Translations under genes and position numbers: made by a program
Shown: in pieces, positions 1 through 26,000 of the stretch
Layout: every line of letters starts with the position of its first letter
Position numbering within the stretch: the stretch's first letter is position 1
Source: Albula goreensis
Taxonomy: Eukaryota; Chordata; Actinopteri; Albuliformes; Albulidae
Assembly: GCA_022829145.1 (NCBI GenBank)
Contig: CM040741.1
Span: forward strand, 57,036,180-57,100,179
DNA: 64,000 nt
Direction of reading: 5' to 3'
The notes under the pieces: generated by a model
The model's database searches: none
What the model was told of the DNA's origin: nothing
The model's input: only the letters and a program-made list of their open reading frames with translations

Positions 1-2066
1 TCCTGCTGTGGTTGCTGTGAGTCATGCCTCCCCTCTTGCATGTTGAGGGCAGCACCACCTCTTGTGGGAGAAGCCACCCTGCAAATGTGCTTTCTCATTT
101 GTTAGTATGGGAAAGGGCATTTCTTCATGTATTGAGACCATCATAGCAAAAGCTGGAAACAGGATTGTTCCACCTTTTGCAGACATAATTTGCCCAGAAG
201 CTCATCCTATCTTATCAATAACCATTTGTGGAGGATTAGCAGCAAGCTGAATGGAAATGGCGAGCAGATCGACAAACACAAAACATACTCCTACACACAA
301 TCATTCACATATCTGTTCTTTTTCTTTCCCTGCACATGCTTGATCTCAGCATGATGTGTATGGCTGATGTAGAGTTCCCATCTTTATATGACCCCCCTAA
401 AATGTTACACCCTATTATAATACTTTAAAAATGGCCAATTCTAATGGCCAGGCTAATGTAAACTGAGCAAATGTATATCAGTTTCATTAATCTTCTTCAG
501 ACTAATGCTAGAAAAACACTCAAGCTCTTAATTCAGAGGTGTGGACACAACAGGTAAAGGCAAATAACTCAAGAATTGTTCTCTAATAACACTGCAAGTT
601 CATTCAGTTCAGTTTTGAACTACAATTGTTTCAAATTATTACAGACACAGGAAATCCACAGGGTCTACAGTAATAGTCACTGTTGAAAATGTTCACTGCT
701 TCAGCCATTGGACACACACTGTGCAGTGCTCTTTGCAGATATAATGGGAAATTCCAAATTCTGTTGTGAATGATGTAACAGAGATATGTCATGCATTTAC
801 AATGTTTAAACATACTATTTCTAGTAAATACCTATAGAGTAACAGAGCCCTCTGCTGGTACACTTGGATAGTGCAGACAACTACCTTTGAATAATATAAA
901 AGTCATTATGCTGATTACCAGCCCGTCAGAAAAACAGCAGCTCACATACTATATTAAATAATGATTTCATCATTAATGTTTTCTAATATTTTTTAATGTT
1001 AAAGTTTGAATGTGACAAGGACAATGGCCACACACTGCCAAATTAATCTGCCAAACACCAGTCCTGGCAAAAAAATTGTATACATTTCTTTAATGAGATG
1101 AATAGCTGCTGAGAGATTTAGTTGAGAGTCTAATAGTGGTCACAATTCACCATCAAGAAGTTTCTGTGATTTATGCTTCTAAATGAAATCCAAGCGTGAA
1201 GTTTAATATCCAGGGATGTAAGCAAAAGCTATTCCTCAGTGTCCGTCCAAGACTTGTAAATCAGTGACTGGGATGTGTGCCAGCTGCCCTAGGTGGAGGA
1301 GATTAGCCATGCAGAAAGCTTCTGCTCCCCTTCTCAGCCAGCCGTGACCCCAGAAATCTTTCAGCAGACATCAGCAGATCAGATACTTGACACAGTGCTG
1401 TGTCTTCACAAAGTTTATCTGCTTTATATATGCTTGGGCACTTAGTATAACTGTAATTCGGATGCTCTAACCAATCAGTTTGTGGTTTTTTTTAGATCTG
1501 CTGTTTTAAGTAATTAGATTTACATACAGTAAATCAAACTGAGTGAAGATCATGACAGAGGAGTATATTTACAGTTACACAAATAGTTAAACATGTTCTG
1601 CTGTATGTGCATAGATATTGCATGAATGTCACATTATGTATGTATCATATGATGCAATAAATATTTTAGAATTAGGGGAGACACAAATAACAGACATGAT
1701 GAAAAACACTAGGCATATTCCAGCATAATGCATTGATGCAAGCATTTCTGCTGCATGATGAGAGGCCTTTCTCTATGATAAGCCTACTATAAAGGATTTG
1801 ATTCAGAACTATGAGACCATAGGCACCACAAGCTTACTATACAGAATGCAACTCTGTGTTACAGGACAACTCAAACTGCCAATAATCATTGATAGCGATT
1901 TTAATCAGTTTGTTGAGATCAATACATTCACCAACATTTATGTATCAAACTATAGTTGTGAATAAAATAAAAGTAGCATTTCTAAGTCAACATTAAGTGT
2001 AAATCCTGACTGAATGTAGACCATACAGTTACATGAAAACAGAGCCTGAAGTATGGCATTACGTAC
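1..2066 (-). other. dnai1 intron sequence open to the left edge
   Basis: This stretch follows the donor of the 2067-2215 exon. Read on both strands, it shows no match to the remaining WD repeat or tail of DNAI1, so I take it as one long intron. It is AT-rich. A less AT-rich block at about 1210-1390 could be a conserved noncoding element. A CTCF-like core in reverse orientation (ccctctgctgg) lies at 848-858. Nothing else is supported. Confidence 0.7.
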
Positions 2067-16020
<13,954 letters not shown>

Positions 16021-16245
16021 GGTCGTATAATTCTGAGTAACAGTAAGATATATATATATATATTGGTTCCCAATAAAATAACAAATGCTCTTTCTCGTTG
16101 TTTAACAGGTTATACGTCGGGATTTCAGTTTGCTGTAGTAGCTACATGTAATATTTCCTGATATTTCAAAACAGTTAATAAAATAAACTGTAACTACAAC
16201 AAATGAAACGCCAACACCACTGACCTGGCTTGCAACTGTGTACAA
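16021..16245 (-). other. Probable dnai1 5' leader, possibly spliced
   Basis: Between the dnai1 start codon and the X-box there is no open coding frame. A plausible acceptor (TTACTCAG) sits 12 bases upstream of the ATG, with the exon edge at 16032. A plausible donor (CCAG|GTCAGT) has its exon edge at 16225. Together they suggest a short noncoding first exon of a few tens of bases ending just below the X-box. A contiguous leader is equally possible from sequence alone. Confidence 0.5.
16048..16063. repeat. TA dinucleotide repeat in the dnai1 leader region
   Basis: About eight TA units lie just upstream, in gene direction, of the start-codon exon. If the dnai1 leader is spliced, this falls within the leader intron near its acceptor. 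Confidence 0.85.
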
Positions 16246-16247
16246 CG

Positions 16248-16261
16248 GTTACCATAGCGAC
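16248..16261 (-). promoter_or_regulatory. RFX X-box of the dnai1 promoter
   Basis: On the minus strand the site reads GTCGCTATGGTAAC. It fits the X-box consensus GTNRCC-NN-RGYAAC with one mismatch in the first half-site and a perfect second half-site, including the ATGG centre. It lies about 230 bp upstream of the dnai1 start codon. RFX factors acting through X-boxes, often with FOXJ1, are the established activators of motile-cilium genes, so position and target agree. Binding is inferred. Confidence 0.8.
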
Positions 16262-16277
16262 CACGCTTGTAAGAGAA

Positions 16278-16282
16278 CCAAT
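16278..16282 (+). promoter_or_regulatory. CCAAT box between dnai1 and fam219a
   Basis: A CCAAT pentamer in the context gaaCCAATgag sits 17 bp from the X-box. NF-Y boxes commonly flank RFX sites and work in either orientation. It could serve dnai1 or, less likely, fam219a, whose probable start is about 550 bp away. Confidence 0.45.
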
Positions 16283-16644
16283 GAGCACAGTTCTTGACCT
16301 AAAATCAGGCTGTGTATGAAGTCGATGCATTTATTATAAAATGCACGAGGTGAAAATAGAAATGGACGGTAGGCACAGCAACATGTTGTGTTTCAGGGAA
16401 TTTTGCCACCTTGATTTCTGAAGGTTCGCTAAAATCAGAAACACAAAAACAGGGACAAAACTAACTCTTTGGGCTTCTAACCAGCAAATATTTTTGGCCA
16501 GTGTGTCAAAGTAGCCCTGCTTTTAAAGCAAGGAAACGGACAATATATTGATATATTGCATTGAACCATTCAGATGGCAATCTACATATAAGTTAGTTTA
16601 AACATCTTCGTGTAGTAGTGGATAACACATTCCTCTCCTTCAAC

Positions 16645-16676
16645 ATTATTATTATTATTAATAATATTATTATTAT
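16645..16676. repeat. ATT/AAT inverted repeat in the divergent promoter
   Basis: An ATT trinucleotide tract flips into AAT/ATT units around a central TTAATAAT, making an AT-only sequence able to fold on itself. It separates the dnai1 and fam219a promoter halves. This may be a simple microsatellite with no role. Confidence 0.75.
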
Positions 16677-16798
16677 ATTTGTTGTAATGGTGACAGTATT
16701 AGTTGTAGTTATTGCATTATACTCTGTGCCTGAGTCTCTTGCGAGTAAACATATACGGGGAGTCTTTCTCTCCAACGGTAATGAGCTCGTGCTCCCGG

Positions 16799-16810
16799 AC
16801 CCGGAAGTGA
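16799..16810 (+). promoter_or_regulatory. ETS/GABP site of the fam219a promoter
   Basis: ACCCGGAAGTGA matches the high-affinity ETS/GABPA consensus. It lies about 210 bp upstream of the fam219a start codon. Such sites typically mark TATA-less starts of broadly expressed genes, so transcription probably begins shortly downstream, around 16820-16860. No TATA box is evident. Confidence 0.7.
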
Positions 16811-16882
16811 GATGTTGTGCTGTTGAGTCACCGCTGTGAATCTCATCTGTGGCAGAGAAAGGTGGCTAGCTGGCTGGTTGGG

Positions 16883-16927
16883 ATGAAGCAGAAAGCAGCA
16901 GCATCCTCGTCACTACATAAAATCTAA
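16883..16927 (+). CDS. Upstream ORF in the fam219a leader (14 codons)
   Basis: ATG at 16883 opens a frame encoding MKQKAAASSSLHKI and stops at TAA 16925-16927, about 90 nt before the main start. The preceding context is ttgggATGa, a weak Kozak match. If the transcript starts near the ETS site, this short ORF would be in the leader and could damp translation of fam219a. It is a predicted regulatory ORF, not a known peptide. Confidence 0.35.
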   Translation: MKQKAAASSSLHKI

Positions 16928-17017
16928 ATATAAAGTCTCTATCTCTATAGAGGGGAAGGATTCATAAAAGATAAGTACCACAAATCTGTAATTACGAAAA
17001 TCAGACGGTCTGCCAAA

Positions 17018-20000
17018 ATGATGGAAGAAATAGATCGATTCCAAGTGCCGACTGTGCACTCGGAGATGCAGCCTCTGGTGAGTAAAAGTGCATCGTTTAT
17101 ACATTTATTTCAGGCACGCTATTGGTTCAGTACTGTGTGTATAGTGGCATGTACACGATACATTGTGTGTATTTTTTAAACAGTGGAGGACGCCTTTAAA
17201 GCTATAGTGCTATATCTAGCTACTTGACAAGCTAGCTAGTACAGCTTTGTATAAACATAAACTAGTGATCTGTCGTGATATAACGTTATTGAACCAGGAC
17301 AACTAGATGTGCGCATGGAAATAAATGGATAAGTAATGTACAGTACAGTAATCGGTTCTCGACCTACGCACGTTTAAGTCGTTTTGACCCTGTAGTCGGA
17401 TATAGGCTATTGTATGTGTTGTAGCCTGTAATAGGACGACATTAGTTACTTGCTAAACTGAGACATACATGACAACATGATTTTTCTGCGTTCTAAAAAC
17501 AGAAAGGCACGATGCAGATCGCAATTGCGCCATACATAAAAGGGATATTATTGAAGTAGCCTAACATATGTATTATGTTGCAAATGCAATTAGGTACACA
17601 GCCCGCACTGGGGGATTTACTGTATTTGCAATTGTGTCAGTAGGCAATGTAAAACCAACGAGGATAAACCTCCTTACCAAAACAGACTGCGTTTATAGGC
17701 GGTGTCTTTCTCAGCTGATGATAGCTTAGCCTTTAAAAACCCAGTGGGAAGAGAAAGGGCAAGGCGGCGGTGTGGTGGATTACTTCATTTTGCAGTGGCT
17801 AGCCAGTTTAACAGCAGCTACGTGTAGCATGGCTTTAGCCTCAGCCTGATCGTCTGCCCACCCCTCCTCCACATACCCCTGTGGACGTACACACAGGTTC
17901 TGCAACGGATTATGTTCAAAATCATAATTAACCAGAACATCATTTCTGCGCGTTTCTCGCAGTGTTTTTTCATGCCACGCCTTTGCTCGGGCTGTGAGGA
18001 ATTCTATTATTGATAACATTAGAATTAGTGTCTACATGGTCGTTTTTCACCGCACTTAATAAGCTAAGGAGTTTCCTCTCCCACTCTCAAATGTCATGGC
18101 CTTTGGGATCTTGCAGAGGGTGTGTTATTCCACCCTGGTGGACAATAAAGATGTATTTTATTCTATATTCTATTCGATTATAGCTACCAGGCCTACTAGA
18201 CGTGTTCTGCAACAGCGTGCCTGCTCCACTACGAATACAAGTTTAATTAGTACTTGTATAGTACTGTAGTATAATGTTTATTTTTTTGTTATTTAGATAT
18301 TATTTTAAGTTTATGTTTTTTTCATTCTTAATGTCAATATATTGTTTATAATGCAATGCTTAATTCATTTAAAGTTTTGTTTAGCACCTTAAAAATAGTT
18401 GTTGACGTTGGAGAGCCTTTTTGTTTCGGTCACAAATGTTACATGTTGAACCACAAACAAAATGGAACATCTCAGACCATCACTTTTACACTTGTCTGGA
18501 ACTCCAGCTAGTGGATCTAAGATTTTCAGAGGATGATGGGGCAGAAATAACGCTTACAAGTGCAAGAGTTCATGGCAGTGCTGAATCCATTTCTGATGAG
18601 GGACACGCGTTAATGTGTTAATTTACACAGGAACTACTACTGTAACAGTTTCTCTTGGTTATCAACAATAACCAACATGCTCTTGATCAAATGGATTTAA
18701 GAATGTATTTGCTGTAGTGTAATTACAGGTATTGGTGTCAGTCATACACACATTGTTGAATGCCAAAATTCTAGAAAATGACAGGGAAGGTTTTATTATG
18801 AACAGTGGTCCTCTCTGTCCTCTTATGTGATAAGACTTATATTTTGGTAAAAAAAAAAAAGAACTGTATATGATCCAATTCACACTTTACTAGTGGCAAG
18901 GAGATTGTGTAGTCAACCTATATGATTCTTTATTGCCTATCCTTGCAACCACGTTTGCGAGTTTTGTGTTTTCATAGTATGAATCTGTTTTTGAATGAAT
19001 TATACTGTGACTTCAAGAAGGCCATACCCATTGCCAATTCCCCTTTATTTTCTTAACTATTTTCTTTCACTCGCTCCCAGGCTATTTATGTTCATAAATG
19101 TGATTGCATTAGCCAACAGAACCTAAACATGCATGGCAGTTAAAATGAAAATACTTTGGCCTCTGAAACATTCAGTGAGAGCTCCTTCCAGTCAATTATG
19201 GATTAACAGATCTGCCTCAGTTTTATTGAATGTATTAGCAGGAAACTTGGTTGAACCTTTTTGAACTCAAATGTCTGCAGAAAGTCTGCTGTCCTGACTT
19301 CTTTCCAGATAGACAGAAAATTATAATATAGGCAGAAATTTTGGTTTGTTTACTATAGGTTTGTAACAAATAATATAGGTTTGTTTACATTGGCTAAAAT
19401 GTTATTCTACAGTGTAAGTAACTTAGTAAAAAAAAATGTACTTTTTTGCATCTGTGTGAAGATTTTCATTTGATACCGCAATGTCTACCAATGTATCAAG
19501 GATGGTTTTACTCTTGAACAGGGAACAGGTTGAGGATCTCCATCCTGGTGATACAACCTCCAGCATTATTCCATTGACATTCTTCACCTCCTCCTCCTCC
19601 CTCCCCCCCCCCCACCAACAATGTGAGTTTCAGTTTCAGGGGGACAGCTGTTCTGTTGTGGAACAAAGTGAAGGAGCTTTATTATTGAAATGAGCTCATT
19701 GTGACATGAGAAAAACTAAAAGCCTGGCACCTGCTCCTCCGATGCACCAAAATTGATTTCATTTGAATAAAAATGTTTTGCAAATTGTTTACAATTCTGT
19801 GGATGGAAATATCACCAACATAAATAGAGTTGGGGTCAGTTAAAAAAAACAGGCATAGGTAATAGGCTAATCTGGCTATTTTGATTAACATGGAAATTAG
19901 AAATAGGAACAGAAAAAGGAAACTGAGTCTTGGATAGTGAATTCTCTGTTCCATTAAAAGTTGATTTCTTTGGATTTCTTGGTTTGACATATTAAAAATA

Positions 20001-23000
20001 AATTCAGTTGAAAATTAATATTCTCAAGGGATATAATTTCCATGGTTATGCCTGGACTTGAATTGTTTTTATTATTATGATTATTTAATGCTTGGAAGAA
20101 CAATCAGATCCATTTTTATTTTGCATCCCTGGTTTTAAGGTGTTGAATCATAAGATCTGCTCTACATTGATCTCAGTGCTGAAAATTCAAATTCAAAATA
20201 ACAAGATATGCATAGTTTTTATACGTCCTGCAGCAGAATAGATTGCTAAATGAAAAAATTACAGATGAGGAGTATGACCATAGTGTATCTTATATATTGC
20301 CAATGAGTCTGAGACTATGCTGTCAAGGCCCTGGTCACATGACTGATCATACCGCTATAAAATGGGCACGAGTTAGGGGGGTGAGATAGACACCAGACAA
20401 ACCCCCATTCCTGTGGTGGTTTGCCAGGTCAGGCATTAGCAGGGATCTTCATCATTGTGGTGCCTGCAAGAAAAAAGCAGACCTGAAATTAATTTGCAGT
20501 AGCAGACAGTCAGGTTAGAGAACTTCCTGGAAAAAAAAGCGCAGTCAAGTAAATGATGGGGTGAGCTTCCATAGAACAAGGTTAATTCCGGACATCTCTT
20601 GGGGGTTACAGGCGCGGATGCTGAGCTACCTTGGAATCAGTATGTAATCGTAGTCCATGCGTGGCGATCACCCCTGGAAACAACATTACCATTTGGGAAG
20701 CAGGCGTGAGCCCTGTGAGTGGGTGTTCAGGTTCAGGTTGCATTATTACCTGTTATCACCCCATTAGCAAGGAGACAGCAGGCTCAGCCTGTGGGCTGGG
20801 AGAGAGCTGGTGCCAGAGGCAACACACTGCAGCGAAGTTTGAGTGGGAAAAAATGAGGAGGATGCCCAAAAAGAGTACACACCATGTCTTACCAACCTCT
20901 CCTCTCTGCATACCTAAATGTAAGCTTTTCTTGTGTGTTTATGGTTACACTTGCAGTCAAGGGCATGGCTACACATTAATCTCTTATCTTGGCTGTTCAT
21001 TGAAGAGGCACACATGTCAAGCCTCTTTAAGCTTGGATTGGTGTCATATCCCTCTTGACCACTGATGTGAAATTTCTGCAGCCACTGTGTTAAGAATGAA
21101 GCTGGTGATTTTTTTAGAGCTATTTTCTTCTTGCCATAGACCTCAACAAGGCAGTGTGTTATGAAATGATACAAGTAATCAGGGCTTACATTTATTTGGT
21201 TTTATTACTTCTTTGATGTTGTTTAATTCACCATATGGTGTTGAAGGCTTATGACTGCCTATTCTAACAAAGGCCAGCTGGTTGACCAAGATGTGTGTTT
21301 ACAGATGTAATGGAAAATGGATGTGTGCCATGGTACAGGATAGCTGATGATTCCACTCACCTCTGGTCCTCAGGTCTCCCCTGTAGGACATTCTGTTCTG
21401 GCATCTAAAATGCATTTGATAACAAAGTAGAAGAGCAGCCTGTCATGTGACTGACTTCTGTGCTGTTAACAGGAACAGGATCCATCTGCAGATTGTGCCT
21501 GCCTTTATCTGAAACTCTATTCAATATCATAGAATTCAGGCATATCATGCATTATCTCACTTGTTAAGTCTGCTGTTTGCCAAATCTTGCCATCATACAA
21601 ACACAGTGTAAAATCACCTTGCTGGTCTTACTGCAAAAATACCACTATTCAATTTTTGTAACTGCTGCCCCTGGTTTGTAATTCAGGTTTTGGACCTGGA
21701 ACAGAATATAGATATTATTTTCCATATATTCAAGCACAGCTGATTGATAGTCTAGGGCCTCTTTGGGCCAGTCCCTTGATCAAGGTTGTTTTCCTGTTTT
21801 GTTTACCATTTTACATTTATTTTTTTTTTTTTTTTAAGTGAGCTCAATGCCTTGGCCAGCAGGAAATGTTCTCATCTAACCACTGGGAATCCCACAGGCT
21901 TTTTGTGACACCCCTGCCCCCCTTCTCCATTGCCCGACACTGTCCCCCTGTTCTAGTTTGTCCCTGTTGATGAATGAATGGATGGTAGCCAGAGTTATTC
22001 TGCCAGCTTGGAACAGGCCTGAACTCCAGCATTTAGCAAGAGTGCAAAAGGTCTGTGGTCAGCTGGCCAGGGTCTCCCACCAGATCCAATGAACTCCCCT
22101 GTCAAAACTACAGTATGTGTGTATGTGTGCACAAATGTGTGTGCATTCCATGTGTCTGTGTTTGTGTGCCATAGTAATCAGATTGAGCATATAGTCTAAG
22201 CCGATAAGTTTGATGATATAAGGGTACATTTGTCAATCCAGAATATATTTGACAAAGAATGTGATTATTTTATTTTTTATTGATTTGATCTAATTACAAT
22301 GCAGTTCTATTATTATGTATTGTAATGATAATGATTTATTGTAATGATTTAAACAAACAATGAAGGAATGACAACAAGTCAAATTGATAATGTATGTCTG
22401 CAATTCTACCCATTTTTTCTAATTATGGGTTAATTATGCAATGTCTGCATCCCTGCTTTGTCACTTTGCTCTGAAGGATTGGGTAATATACACTGCAAGT
22501 GCAAAAAGGTGATATGTAATTGATATCATATCTACAGTGTGACAGCAGGAGTTCTGTGTCTGGCCCCTTCTCCTCAGATTATGAGGGTAGGCCCTTGGTG
22601 GGGCCAATTATGTAGTTCAGTCTGTGTGGGGGAAATGGGGCAAAATAAATATAGACAGTGTGTAAAAGAATGCAATATCATTGCAATGGAAAAAAAGGAA
22701 ACAGAATGCCATCATCAGCTCTGTCTATTGTGAATGGGAGCCTCGTGTTGACTCAGTTTTGTGGGATTTGTACTTTTCTTCCATGCATGAATGGGCATTT
22801 AACAAACTGCGTTGAGCTTTTGATTAATGAGTGGAGCCAAATAACAGAAGTTCACCCGGATGGCATTGTTTCCACTGCGGGTGTGAATGTCTTGAATGAA
22901 ATGAGCGGAGATGAAAAAATCCCATCATCTGCTGAGATAGATTCCTAATTTCCAGGGGATAAGGCTTAGCTGTGCGTGTTTGTGGTCATGCTTACATGTA

Positions 23001-26000
23001 CATGTGATTGTATGTGTGGAGGATGGAACATGACCAAAAGCATCAGATGATGTGCATGAGCACAAGTGAGGATTTTGGTCACATGCTGCATGTTCAGGCT
23101 AAAGCTGTTAAGCATACAAGGCCCATAGCCATGTGCACAACAATGTCTTCCTGAAGCTAATGCTACAAGTACAATGACCTGAGGGGGGGAACAAGACTTC
23201 TATATGGTGCAGCAGTGAATTTCTAAACTTCTAGCCCAGACAGAAGAATCTCTGAATTAATTTACATCTTTTTTGAGATATATGGATATCTGGAATAATG
23301 ATATACAGCCATCATTCTTTCATAGTTCAGATTTGCATTTAAAATTGAATAAGGCACATTCGGTACTAATCATGGATGTACATCACCATAGCTGGAAGGC
23401 GACTGTCGTGTGGAGACTTGGCCTACTTTTTGAGCCACATGTCTGTAAACGTAACGTCAGATCTCTATGGATTCTCAACGTAAACAAAGATAGTTGAGGC
23501 CAAATACTTACTTCTTTCATTTGAGTAGTCAGGTTCATGGAATTTTATTCAAATTGGAACAAATCATTGCAGATTGGAAGTGTGCTCACAGAGGAAAACA
23601 AGTATAAGTGCAATTTGGGGTGAGGGGGAGGTAATGAATAAGGGAATGAAATGATATATCATGCCTCAACAAATGATCGTCATGCAAAATTAATCTTAAT
23701 AAGCCCATTGGACTGAGTCTAGAGTGTCCAGTCACCTTCTGGGGCCAGTTTTTCTGTGTAATATTTATTATTGCTGTGCCTTGAAAATCATAAACGGGAT
23801 ATTAAAAAGTGAGTTCGTTGAAACAGCTGGAAAGGATTTTACAGTGTAATCTATGCAATCATGTAAAAAGTCATGGATCAATTCCCCTTTCATTGTCAGA
23901 TCACAGATTATAAAGATTATAGCTTGTTTGTGTATGCATGAGAGCACACTCACATAAAGCCATATGAGAGTTTTGGGAAAAATTGACACAGCTGAGTATC
24001 ACTGTATATTTGTTGTTGATATATAATGAAAATAATGAAAAGGGACTAATAGTTACATTAGTCATGCACAGAGGTTTGTTTCATTCACCTGTGATTGTAT
24101 TCACATTTAATTCAAAAAGAAAGGATTTTTTTTTGTGAATGACCCTCAACTAGTTTTTGTATGTATGCTGTGATCCTCACTCTGGCTGGTTCATCATACC
24201 CTAGTCTGCTGGAGTGCTCACTAAATGATAATTCCTGGCACTGCCTGTGACAGTGCTAGCTTGGAGGGAGCTGGAAAACCTCAGGAAGTCACACAGCAGG
24301 TCGCATAGGCACATGGTGGCACCCTTCAAAAAGTCAACAGAGGGCTGGCTCTTTGATTCATCGGAAATCCATTTTCAGGTGGAGTTGATTATTCTTTTCT
24401 CTAATTTTTGTAATGATCCCTCCCTGCTGGCACATGGGAAAATGATCTAACACTGCTTATTAATTCATGGCTTCCCTGGTTCTGTGGGGAAATGTCAAGA
24501 AAATGTAAGAGGTGCTGTCTGCTCGCTGCATTTAGCCTGTTGTTATATTTACTTCCCCTGTAATGCAGGGAACAGCCAGGGTTGATGGAAAAGGGTTGCA
24601 GGGTTTCAGAAAAGAAGTGTTTGTCAGGAGTTTTGTATTTCTGTGCTCTTCTATTCAAGAAACTAGTCCTCTGTTCATTCCTGGGGCTATATTGATTTCT
24701 CTCCAGCTTTGAAGCTTTGTTGGGAAAGTGGGGAATGGGTTTTTTTCTGAGGGATTCTGCATTTCAATCACAAAGAGACAAAAAACTACTTCTTGTCTCT
24801 CTGGTATTGCTGCGATCTCTAAAAACAAAATGTGGGACATTGGAGTAGTACCACCTCCTATTATTGTGTGTCTTACTGTTAAACTGAAAAAATCTTACTA
24901 TGAATTGCATATTACTTTCTCTTTTACATCCATAATGATGCAGGATGGCTAGTCTGATTGAAGCCCTGGGTTTAACTGTAGTGACACACCCCACGGTCTG
25001 GCACGGAATGTCGACCATCGCTTTGCTGGCTGTGACCAGCAGCCCACATGGTGGTGCGTAATTGGTCACAGTTTCTTCTAGGGAGGGGAAAGACAAGGTT
25101 TTGGCAGGTGGGATTGTCACTCACCGCTCAGGAGTGGTCTTGCCAGCTGTGCATTAAGTATACTCCACTGACACAATGACTGCATAGGTCAGCTAGTTGG
25201 CTGAGACGTTAAACAGAGCATTATGTGATCCAGAGGAGAATGTGGTCCTCTGTGCTCTGTCAGACTGGTGCTGGACGTAGAAACAATGGCGCAGGTCTAC
25301 AAATCAGATCTGGATTAGATCATTAGCTTTGGATGAGATCGTTCGCCGAAATGTTTTATCCCCTTTAGCAACCAGTGCACTCATTGCAGATTACTGCCTG
25401 AAAGAGTAGGAACTCATTAGTATACTTCTAGGAATAGCTGAAAAAACCATTAAACAACAGCAACACTGCTGCCTGAAACCATGCATGTCCAGAACAAAAC
25501 CAAAATTATTTCATTGGACAATTATAGCCTAATTATAGGAGTGAAATCAGGTAAAGATGGTATTAATGTATCCCTGGACAAGAACTTATCAAATATATTA
25601 CACATCTTGAGGTACACATGGATACTGTATTAAATGACTGTGGTCAAAGTTGCCAGGCAAATACCTCACTGGTGAGGCTGAGGAGAGCTGCTCTGGCAGC
25701 TGTGGTGAAGGCATAGAGGGCAGTCATACCCATGCAGGATTTCAGTACACCAAACGGCATGTGGACACAGTGCTGTCTGCAAAGCACCATATGTGGCCTC
25801 TGTGCCATATGGGGCCTGTTTAAAACAAGAGGGGGCTTGTGACAGGGATAATGAGGCCTCTATTTGTTGAGTGGGCCAGAGCGACTTCCCAGGATTTGCG
25901 CTGCGAAGGACAGCAAACAGGACCCCTCTGTTCACTCCACCCAGAGCTATGTGCTGCAAATGGGCTTTTGCGTGGCACACACTGGCGCCTCACCATGTAG

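Noticed and set aside
20631..21065. Open frame of 144 codons in fam219a intron 1
   Set aside because: The translation resembles no family, has no splice logic and sits in a less AT-rich stretch where chance frames are longer.
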